Positions 51,992 to 59,014 of a stretch of 64,000 bases of DNA are shown piece after piece; within the stretch, counting starts at the first letter, position 1; each line of letters starts with the position of its first letter. Origin of the DNA: Calothrix sp. NIES-2098 (GTDB taxonomy: Bacteria > Cyanobacteriota > Cyanobacteriia > Cyanobacteriales > Nostocaceae); NCBI GenBank assembly GCA_002368175.1, contig AP018172.1:923501-987500 (forward strand), given 5' to 3'. Below the pieces are notes generated by a model, which worked only from the letters and a program-made list of their open reading frames with translations, was not told the origin of the DNA and did no database searches. The position numbers were made by a program, and so were the translations under genes.

Positions 51992-53179
51992 ATGCTAAAC
52001 CAAATTAAAGACTTAGCTACAAAGCTAGCACCTCGTCTCATAGAAATTCGTCGCCACATCCACGCGCACCCAGAACTCAGCGGTCAAGAATACCAAACAG
52101 CTGCTTTTGTTGCGGGTGTGCTGTCTTCTAGTGGTCTTTATGTACAAGAGGGTGTGGGCAAAACCGGCGTTATTGGAGAACTGCGAGTTAATAGTAGTGA
52201 TGAGCGTTTATTAGCAATTCGCACCGATATGGACGCTTTGCCAATTCAAGAACGTACTGGTTTGGACTACACTTCTCGCGCCAAAGGTGTGATGCACGCT
52301 TGCGGTCATGATGTCCACACCACAGTCGGGTTAGGAACGGCAATGGTACTATCCCAAGTGGCAGAAGAGTTAGGTGGTAAAGTCCGGTTCTTATTTCAGC
52401 CAGCCGAGGAAATTGCTCAAGGGGCTAGCTGGATGGTAGAAGATGGAGCGATGAAAAATGTCTCGGCTATATTAGGAGTTCATGTCTTTCCTTCCATCCC
52501 CGCAGGTTCGATTGGCGTGCGTTATGGCGCATTGACAGCAGCCGCTGATGATTTAGAAATTTTGATTATTGGCGAGTCTGGACATGGCGCACGTCCCCAT
52601 GAGGCAATTGATGCAATTTGGATTGCATCGCAAGTCATTAGTGCTTTACAACAAGCAATTAGCCGGACTCAAAATCCCTTACGTCCAGTGGTATTAACTA
52701 TCGGGCAAATTAATGGTGGACGGGCACCAAATGTAATTGCCGATAAAGTACAGTTGCTAGGAACAGTGCGATCGCTTCATCCCGAAACTCGTGCTAGTCT
52801 TCCCAACTGGATCGAAAAAATTGTTGCTAGTGTTTGCCATTCCTATGGTGCTAGCTATCAAGTCAATTATCACCAGGGTGTACCCAGCGTACAAAACGAT
52901 TATGCCCTAACGCAATTGTTGCAATCAGCAGCAGAAGAAGCTTGGAGTAGCGATCGCGTCCAAGTCTTACCCGAACCTTCCCTAGGTGCAGAAGATTTTT
53001 CTGTATATTTAGATCGCGCCCCTGGTTCTATGTTTCGTTTGGGCGTAGGCTACAAAGATAGAATTCTCAATCACCCATTACATCACCCAGAATTTGAAGT
53101 CGATGAATCTGCGATTATTACTGGTGTTATAACTATGGCCTATGCCGCGTATAAATACTGGAAAATTCCTCAAATCTAA
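51992..53179 (+). CDS. M20-family amidohydrolase (N-acyl amino acid hydrolase)
   Basis: 395 residues. Metal-site segments HACGHDVHT and FQPAEE are intact, with DMDALP and PSLGAEDFS; the final HHPEFEVDE is typical of M20D. These enzymes split the amide of N-acyl, hippuryl or IAA-amino acid conjugates. The lid domain is present (about 180-290). Length matches the family. It stands alone, about 150 bases after the secreted pentapeptide gene. Confidence 0.92.
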   Translation: MLNQIKDLATKLAPRLIEIRRHIHAHPELSGQEYQTAAFVAGVLSSSGLYVQEGVGKTGVIGELRVNSSDERLLAIRTDMDALPIQERTGLDYTSRAKGVMHACGHDVHTTVGLGTAMVLSQVAEELGGKVRFLFQPAEEIAQGASWMVEDGAMKNVSAILGVHVFPSIPAGSIGVRYGALTAAADDLEILIIGESGHGARPHEAIDAIWIASQVISALQQAISRTQNPLRPVVLTIGQINGGRAPNVIADKVQLLGTVRSLHPETRASLPNWIEKIVASVCHSYGASYQVNYHQGVPSVQNDYALTQLLQSAAEEAWSSDRVQVLPEPSLGAEDFSVYLDRAPGSMFRLGVGYKDRILNHPLHHPEFEVDESAIITGVITMAYAAYKYWKIPQI

Positions 53180-53254
53180 TAAAATTGCGGGTTTATGTTT
53201 TGCTTCAACTTGATTACTACAGTTGAAGCAACTTTTGCCTTGTATAACTAAAAA

Positions 53255-53620
53255 TTGAGACTAAGCCTTAAATATCATTCGCGATCGTCAATCATAGATT
53301 CAAACACCAGATTTGAAATATGGATTGAGCTTGATGAATATGACACAAGCGAACAAATGCATCTTGATGATGAGTTTTGCAATGCGATCGTTAACTTTTC
53401 TAATAGTTCACAAATATCTCTGAATATTTGGAGTGCAAAGTACTTTTATAATCAAGTCCAAAATCTTGATTGGCTAGATGAACAGGTCGCAATCTTACCA
53501 GATATCGTATTGCGAGATTTTAATGCTGCCTCGATTCAGCAGGCTATTACAAATTTAGTCACCAAAAGTAAGTGGCTCGAAGGACGTGGCTTTCCTATAA
53601 AGCTCTATGAATCGTGCTGA
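53255..53620 (+). CDS. Conserved-looking hypothetical protein next to toxin-antitoxin pair
   Basis: 121 residues from a TTG; the exact start is uncertain. It looks soluble and mixed alpha/beta, with FEIWIELDEYDT, LDDEFCNAIVNF, SLNIWSAKYF and EQVAILPDIVLRDF. The family is not recognised. It lies 50 bases upstream of the antitoxin gene but before the TGTACA operator, so it is probably not in the same transcript. Confidence 0.6.
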   Translation: MRLSLKYHSRSSIIDSNTRFEIWIELDEYDTSEQMHLDDEFCNAIVNFSNSSQISLNIWSAKYFYNQVQNLDWLDEQVAILPDIVLRDFNAASIQQAITNLVTKSKWLEGRGFPIKLYESC

Positions 53621-53630
53621 ATAATGTAAA

Positions 53631-53660
53631 TTTTGTACAATATTAGTAGTTTGTACAAAA
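53631..53660 (+). promoter_or_regulatory. YefM/Phd-type operator with two TGTACA palindromes
   Basis: TTTTGTACAA and TTGTACAAAA form a perfect 10-bp inverted repeat separated by 10 bases; each arm has TGTACA. The E. coli YefM antitoxin recognises TGTACA palindromes in its own promoter. The centre-to-centre distance here is 20 bp, close to two helical turns. The site is 10 bases upstream of the antitoxin ATG, so the pair is very likely autoregulated. Confidence 0.8.
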
Positions 53661-53670
53661 TGCCAAAACT

Positions 53671-53922
53671 ATGGAAATTGTCAGTGCAACTGAGGCTCGT
53701 GCTAATTTGCCAGAGCTAATTAATCGTGCTGAGTACGGCAAAGAACGTATTGTGATTGAGCGTCATGGCAAACCAGTTGTGGCAATTATCAATCTTGACG
53801 ATCTCAAGTTACTGGAAGCGATTGAGGATGCTGTTGACTCGGCTACCCTGCGTCAAGCCATAAACCAGAATCAAGGGTTTACCAGCATAGAAGCAATGAT
53901 TGCAAAGCGTGGTGATGAGTGA
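53671..53922 (+). CDS. Antitoxin, Phd/YefM family
   Basis: 83 residues. The N-terminal DNA-binding fold EIVSATEARANLPELINRA and IVIERHGKPVVAII are typical of Phd/YefM. The C-terminal half (about 55-83) is the toxin-wrapping tail. The gene overlaps the toxin start by 8 bases (ATGAGTGA), the normal coupled order of antitoxin first. The promoter carries the TGTACA operator. Confidence 0.92.
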   Translation: MEIVSATEARANLPELINRAEYGKERIVIERHGKPVVAIINLDDLKLLEAIEDAVDSATLRQAINQNQGFTSIEAMIAKRGDE

Positions 53923-54190
53923 ACGTTACATATTGAGGATTGCCAAGACAGCTGAAAAAGACTTACTTAACTTGCAAGCTAAACACTTTAAGCAGGTAGT
54001 CTCAAAAATATTATCGCTCCAAGGAAATCCTAGACCCCAAGACTGCAAATCTCTCAAAGGTTATGAAGGTGGTTATCGTGTAGACTCTGGAGAATACAGG
54101 ATTCTGTACACAATTGATGACGAGACTCAATTAGTTGATGTGTTTAGAGTCGGGAAGCGTAATGATGACGAAGTTTATAAAAATTTATAA
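53915..54190 (+). CDS. Toxin, RelE/ParE family
   Basis: 91 residues from ATG 53915, which overlaps the antitoxin stop; the longer frame from 53900 is unlikely. RIAKTAEKDLLNL, QGNPRPQDCKSLKGYEGGYRV and EYRILYTIDDETQLVDVFRVGKR fit RelE-type mRNA interferases: Arg/Lys cluster, and a final RVGKRNDDEVYK with tyrosine. ParE and RelE are hard to separate by eye. The RVGxR ending and a YefM-like antitoxin favour ribosome-dependent cleavage. Confidence 0.9.
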   Translation: MSERYILRIAKTAEKDLLNLQAKHFKQVVSKILSLQGNPRPQDCKSLKGYEGGYRVDSGEYRILYTIDDETQLVDVFRVGKRNDDEVYKNL

Positions 54191-54196
54191 ATAAAA

Positions 54197-54222
54197 ACTC
54201 CCAACACTTAGGTGCTGGGAGT
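54197..54222 (-). terminator. Intrinsic terminator of the hemerythrin gene
   Basis: Read on the minus strand, ACTCCCAGCAC and GTGTTGGGAGT form an 11-bp stem with one wobble, followed by TTTTATTTAT. It lies 50 bases past the hemerythrin stop and just beyond the convergent toxin gene. Confidence 0.8.
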
Positions 54223-54273
54223 ATCCAATTCTAACTAACCTTTACTAGCCTCTAGAGAAAGCCTGTAGACATC

Positions 54274-55326
54274 CTAGACATTAGCTTCGCTAACAACGCC
54301 CAGTCTTTCTTGAATTTTCTTCTTAGCAGCTTTGAATTCAGTAGCCCATTGTTCAGTTTGGTCGCTGCTTAAGTTGTTGCGAATAGCTGCAAACATTGTG
54401 CTTTCTTCTTGACGGATATGGTCGCCAACTGCATCCATCAACTGTTTAACTTGATCCTTGAATTGTTGTGAAGAGGGACTAATAGCCTTAATTTGCTCTA
54501 ACATCCGCTTCATTTCGGCTTGCTCGTCAAACAGCTCTTGGGTATCACCTTCGCCGTAGAAAGCGCGTACTCTGGGGTAAACAACTTCTTCTTCAGCTTC
54601 AGCGTGGGCGGTTAAATCCTTATAGATTTGACCGAAGTACTCTTGGATCTTTTGAGGATCGTTGCTTTGCAGCAGTTCGGTAAATAGAGTGTTTACCTTG
54701 TTGTGATCTAGACGGATGACATCTTGGATATTCATATCCTTTTTGTCGCTGTTTTGGGTGACGGCACTGCCAACCACACCACTAACTGCGGCCATAGCAT
54801 CTTGAACCCGTGCCCAAATACCTTGATCGGCTTCTTGTCCAGTGAGTTCGCGAACGCCTAAAATTTCGAGAATACCTTTGAGTTGTTCTTGGTGAGCGCG
54901 GTTCTCAAAGTTGACGGTATTCAACGGTGTAATTGCTACCATCACGTCAGCGCCAACTTTTTGAGCAGCCTTGTGAACGATCAAGCCACTCATAACTATT
55001 TGATGCTTCAGCAATTCGTGCTGAGACACTTTTTCATACAAGCTGAGTTCGGAACCTTGGAACAATTCCCGAGCTCTGTCAATAAATTGTTGAACTGTTT
55101 GTCTGGGTTGAGCCTGGATACCATACTGACCGATGATAGTTTCCAAAACGCCTAAGTTTTTTTCATCATCTTTGACGAAATTCCGGATGCGATCGGAAAT
55201 TTCCGAATCAAGACCTTGCTGCAAAAGTTGCTTTTCATTGTTTAGAACCAACTCTTGCAGAGCTTTCATATCTGCCAATTTAACGGCAATTGCATTACGT
55301 TTAGTATCATCTAAACTGGCTACCAT
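54274..55326 (-). CDS. Ferritin-like/hemerythrin two-domain protein
   Basis: 350 residues. The N-terminal helical domain (about 1-165) resembles a ferritin-like bundle (NNEKQLLQQ, KDDEKNLGVLETI, YEKVSQHELLKHQIV, NFENRAHQEQL). The hemerythrin-like domain (about 195-345) has RLDHNKVNTLF, LTAHAEAEEEVVYP, LFDEQAEMKRML and DHIRQEESTMFA, keeping the His/Glu metal ligands for a di-iron site. Such proteins bind oxygen, NO or iron and act in stress handling. The region around 170-195 is a flexible linker. It is divergent from the DUF2993-DUF2231 genes. Confidence 0.87.
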   Translation of the reverse strand: MVASLDDTKRNAIAVKLADMKALQELVLNNEKQLLQQGLDSEISDRIRNFVKDDEKNLGVLETIIGQYGIQAQPRQTVQQFIDRARELFQGSELSLYEKVSQHELLKHQIVMSGLIVHKAAQKVGADVMVAITPLNTVNFENRAHQEQLKGILEILGVRELTGQEADQGIWARVQDAMAAVSGVVGSAVTQNSDKKDMNIQDVIRLDHNKVNTLFTELLQSNDPQKIQEYFGQIYKDLTAHAEAEEEVVYPRVRAFYGEGDTQELFDEQAEMKRMLEQIKAISPSSQQFKDQVKQLMDAVGDHIRQEESTMFAAIRNNLSSDQTEQWATEFKAAKKKIQERLGVVSEANV

Positions 55327-55585
55327 TATTCAGTTCTCCTCAAAAAATAAATCGTAGTTGTCACTACATATCAAGTTTGCCTACTGCTGAGAATCCTTCC
55401 CTCTTTCTTTTGAGTGATTACCTGAATGACTTCAGGTAGAGAACACAAAAAATTTACTCATAAATTAATACTTCTACTTTTAGATAGAGAGGTAATTAGT
55501 ATTTACTCCATCGACAGATAGATAAATTTTTGATGTCGATTTTTTAGATTGACTCAAAGATAGTCAAATAGGAGATTAAGTCATA

Positions 55586-56332
55586 ATGGCGGAAAGTCCT
55601 GGACTAGGAGAGCAAGCGCTAAATAAAGCCGCAGAAGTAGGTTTATCTAGTCAACTAGATGAAGTAGAAAATTTAGATGTCGATATTAAAACCGATCCGC
55701 TCAAATTGGTTCAAGGACAAGTAGATAAAGTCTCCATTGAAGGTGAAGGTTTAGTAATGCAAAAAGACCTCCGCGTGGAGGAAATGGATATGCAAATCCA
55801 AAGCGTTGCTATTAATCCTCTGAGCGTTGCTTTTGGCAAAATTGAACTTACCAAACCTACTGTAGGTAGTGCGCGAGTAGTTTTAACAGAAGCGGATATT
55901 AACCGTGCCTTCAATTCCGATTACGTTCGTTCTCAACTCAAACAACAGAAAATAAAGATTAATGGAGAACCGAGAACAATTAACCCGCAAAATGTAGAGT
56001 TTCGCCTACCAGGTGAGGGAAAAGTCGCAATAAATGCCAACATCCTCTTAGTAGAGACTGGCGAAACACACAAAGTTGCTTTTGAAGCAGTACCCCGTGT
56101 CAACGCCAACGGAAAAACTGTTTCTTTAGAAAATGTTGAGTATGGCCAAGGTGAAGAAATATCGCCAGAACTCACAAAAGCTTTGGTAAATCAAACCAGC
56201 GAACTTTTAAACTTGAGCAACTTTGACTTGGAAGGAATGACCTTGCAAGTTAATAGTTTAAAGGTAGAACCAGGCAAACTTATACTCCAAGCTCAAGCTT
56301 ATGTTGAGCAAATTCCTTCCTCTGAAAATTAA
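55586..56332 (+). CDS. DUF2993 (LmeA-like phospholipid-binding) family protein
   Basis: 248 residues. The family pattern is visible: DVDIKTDPLKLVQGQVDKVSIEGEGL, VFGKIELTKPTVGSARVVLTEADINRAF, and C-terminal LNLSNFDLEGMTLQV with KVEPGKLILQAQAYV. No signal peptide or membrane helix is evident, so the protein is cytosolic or peripheral. DUF2993 proteins are tubular lipid-binding proteins. It is 12 bases from the DUF2231 gene, and the two form an operon. Confidence 0.87.
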   Translation: MAESPGLGEQALNKAAEVGLSSQLDEVENLDVDIKTDPLKLVQGQVDKVSIEGEGLVMQKDLRVEEMDMQIQSVAINPLSVAFGKIELTKPTVGSARVVLTEADINRAFNSDYVRSQLKQQKIKINGEPRTINPQNVEFRLPGEGKVAINANILLVETGETHKVAFEAVPRVNANGKTVSLENVEYGQGEEISPELTKALVNQTSELLNLSNFDLEGMTLQVNSLKVEPGKLILQAQAYVEQIPSSEN

Positions 56333-56344
56333 GGTACTAAAATA

Positions 56345-56893
56345 ATGGAAACTACAGAAAAACAAACTACCTCAACACCATTTCCAAATATTCCACCAAT
56401 TATTGAAAGTGACGATCGAGAATATCATGATAGCGGTGTACCCAGTACAGTTGCGATCGCAGGTCATCCCTTACACCCCTTGACTGTAATTTTTCCCATA
56501 GCCTTTTTAGCCGCCGCTTTGGGAAGTGACTTCGGCTACTGGTTAACGAAGGATTTCTTCTGGGCTAGGGCTTCGATATGGTTAATCGGACTGGGTTTAG
56601 CCGGAGGTGTCCTCGCTTCAATTATTGGACTCAGCGATTTTTTGAAAATTGAACGAGTCCGCAAGCGCCAAGCTGGCTGGGCACACATGATTCTTAACGT
56701 CTCTATCCTGGTTTTAACACTCGTTAACTTTCTCTTCCGTCTAGGTCATATTGAGTCACGCATATTACCCTGGGGATTGTTAATCTCCCTAGTTGTAGGA
56801 ACCCTAACTAGCATTTCTGGGTGGTTTGGTGCTGAACTCTCCTATCGCCATAAAATTGGCGTAGTGGGCGCTGGTAGTAAAAGATATCCTTAA
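56345..56893 (+). CDS. DUF2231 membrane protein
   Basis: 182 residues. A hydrophilic N terminus of about 35 residues is followed by four hydrophobic helices. GHPLHPLTVIFPIAFLAAALGSD is the signature of DUF2231, with paired His at helix 1. Later AHMILNVSILVLTLVNFLFR and GWFGAELSYRHKIGV fit. The histidines might ligate haem or metal, by inference. It is paired with a lipid-binding DUF2993 protein and divergent from hemerythrin, suggesting an envelope stress unit. Confidence 0.85.
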   Translation: METTEKQTTSTPFPNIPPIIESDDREYHDSGVPSTVAIAGHPLHPLTVIFPIAFLAAALGSDFGYWLTKDFFWARASIWLIGLGLAGGVLASIIGLSDFLKIERVRKRQAGWAHMILNVSILVLTLVNFLFRLGHIESRILPWGLLISLVVGTLTSISGWFGAELSYRHKIGVVGAGSKRYP

Positions 56894-56965
56894 ATTGAGC
56901 GTGGGGCATTTGCCCCTCTGCTGCTTCCTATCCTCTGAACGATCGCTTTTGAAGCCAACCTGAGA

Positions 56966-57871
56966 TTACAGGTCACTTTTGGGAATTTCCTCACGAGATT
57001 CTATTACCAATTGCATAGTCTCTATTACCAGATCGCGTAAATCTTTATTGAGCGCTACAGCCCCTTGAGGCCCAAACCAACGGTCGAAAATAGCGACATA
57101 TTTTTGATTTCCATTGATGAATCCTTGCATGAACTTAACCAGAGAATAGTTGACTGTATCCAAGAATCTCGAATTATTTTCTGGCACCATACAAGCGATA
57201 CCTTCTCTTGAATAGGGGCGATCGGGTACGATTGCAAATGCATCGGGATTTTTTTGTTGTTGTAGCCATGCCTCTAAAAGAATGCTATCGGATGAGAAAG
57301 CATCAATAGCGCCTTTTTGCAAATCTGTGTATCCTTCTGCCCTAGTTTTAAAATATACCAGTTTGGCTTGGGGTTGTACGCGAGCGATCACCTGCTCGTT
57401 GGTGGTTCCTGCAAGTACGCCAATTCGCTTACCAATAAGCGATTCAGGGGAACCTAGATTACTTCCTTTCTTAACTAATAATTGAGTTCCAGTCCCACCG
57501 TAACTAACAGAAAAATCTACTTTTTTATCCCGTTCCCATGTAAAACTACTGGCATCGCACACAATATCAACTTGTTGATTGACTATTTTAGGAATTCGCT
57601 CAGACGGACTCAGACCAACTAATTGCAATTTGATTTTTTTGCCTAGCTCTTTTTCTAGTTGCTCTTTAATAACATTCAGCATATCTACAGAATAGCCATT
57701 TAACTTGCCCTGACTATCCACGTAGGCAAAAGGCAGTGCATCTCTACTCGTACCAGCTGTTAATACCCCTGTTCTAGCTACTTTTTGCATCACAGTCTCA
57801 GCAACTACTACATTAGGTATGAGTGTTGCAAACATGAGGCTGAAAATAGGAATCGCAATTTTTTTATACAT
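56966..57871 (-). CDS. Periplasmic amino-acid-type substrate-binding protein (family 3)
   Basis: 301 residues. A signal peptide ends near VVVAE. GVLTAGTSRDALPFAYVDSQGKLNGYSVDML, LSPSERIPKIVNQQVDIVCDASSFTWERDKKVDFS, LIGKRIGVLAGTTNEQV and the later EGIACMVPENNS are family 3 binding-protein features. No permease or ATPase gene is adjacent, so it would supply a transporter encoded elsewhere or act as a sensor. The C terminus has about 20 extra residues. Confidence 0.88.
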   Translation of the reverse strand: MYKKIAIPIFSLMFATLIPNVVVAETVMQKVARTGVLTAGTSRDALPFAYVDSQGKLNGYSVDMLNVIKEQLEKELGKKIKLQLVGLSPSERIPKIVNQQVDIVCDASSFTWERDKKVDFSVSYGGTGTQLLVKKGSNLGSPESLIGKRIGVLAGTTNEQVIARVQPQAKLVYFKTRAEGYTDLQKGAIDAFSSDSILLEAWLQQQKNPDAFAIVPDRPYSREGIACMVPENNSRFLDTVNYSLVKFMQGFINGNQKYVAIFDRWFGPQGAVALNKDLRDLVIETMQLVIESREEIPKSDL

Positions 57872-58306
57872 AAGCTTTAAAAGTAGGTTATTTTTGCAAA
57901 AATCAAATCAGATTTCTATATCAAGCTCAAGAAGTTATCATTATCGAGTACATATCAAGGTTATATAGTAACTATTCTTTACATTATTGCTAGAGAAAGC
58001 ACTTATTTTTGTAGAGAAGGGTTACAAGAAAAAAGTTGATAGCAGTTTAGCTAAATACAGACAAAACGCTATGGGCTATGCATTTCTCGCAAACATCAAC
58101 AAATAAACCTGCTATCGATATCTGGACACCGCGAACTTAAAGAAACTTGTCTAAGCACGTGAGTGTTTGTTCGCAAAATAATTAATTATTAAAAAATAAT
58201 TAAAATATTTGCATAATACTGCTATTCAACGCTGACAGATAAATGCTTCCATTTGAAGTATTGGCACAGTCATCAAGTGTCAATTCAGTTACCACAGGAT
58301 TGCAGT
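57872..58306. other. Intergenic region, nothing specific recognised
   Basis: About 435 bp upstream of both the binding protein (minus) and the small zinc-finger gene (plus). AT-rich, without hairpins or gene-like frames. Confidence 0.4.
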
Positions 58307-58522
58307 ATGCTCCAATACACTGAAAAGCCCTGCTATGTTTGCAAGAAGATGATTCGTTACCGCATGGAGGTTGAAATTACCACAAGTGGAACTAGTAAAA
58401 TTTATTGGCAGCCCATCGGTTTGACACCCGATCAACCAGATATTAACAAATGTCCGATATGTCGTCGCCAGGTGTCTAGATTATTTGGCTATTCTTTGCA
58501 AGCTTGTCTTAAAGTAAGTTAA
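58307..58522 (+). CDS. Small zinc-finger-like protein
   Basis: 71 residues from ATG 58307 (TTG 58253 would add 18). Two CxxC pairs, CYVCKKMI and CPICRRQV, about 40 residues apart, would bind one zinc. Between them lies a small beta-rich part (YRMEVEITTSGTSKIYWQPIG). Family not recognised. It could be a nucleic-acid or protein-binding accessory protein. No operon partner. Confidence 0.55.
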   Translation: MLQYTEKPCYVCKKMIRYRMEVEITTSGTSKIYWQPIGLTPDQPDINKCPICRRQVSRLFGYSLQACLKVS

Positions 58523-59000
58523 GTACTGAAATAGCGATTTTATGTAAGTGGGCATTGCCTAGAAAGGCTGATGCAGTAAATATTTGAGGTATGATGCAAT
58601 ACCCACTTTGTAAATCACTACAATCTTGCTGATATTTGCGATCTTCTTCAACTGCTGTGTTTTGCGATCGCTCCACTCATACTCAGTAGTAGATAATACT
58701 CAAGGTACGTTATCTCTCAAGTATTTTGAAGAACATTCCTTCAAAGCGCAAAATACGCTACTCAAATCATCTCCAAAATTATTAATAGGTAAACCAGTAG
58801 CTCGTTGAAAACTAATTGATAAAATATCAGATGTAATTACTGGCAATAAAATTACAAATCGGAATATGAGTTTTTCCTGAGTTTAAACTAGATTTTCATT
58901 TAGCAATTGTCCAGCCAAGTTTAATCAAAACTTCAGTGTCATTTAGGGTACACAAGAGATACTCCAGAAAATAACTGAATCAATATTGTTGATACCCGCA
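58523..59000. other. Intergenic region, nothing specific recognised
   Basis: About 480 bp, with no gene or strong structure. A 60-codon frame (58626-58808) has no RBS or protein character. It is presumed to be the promoter of the glucosidase gene. Confidence 0.4.
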
Positions 59001-59008
59001 AGGTGAGG
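59001..59008 (+). promoter_or_regulatory. Shine-Dalgarno deciding the glucosidase start
   Basis: AGGTGAGG lies 6 bases before ATG 59015. It excludes the in-frame GTG at 59003, which falls inside it. Confidence 0.65.
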
Positions 59009-59014
59009 CGAATT

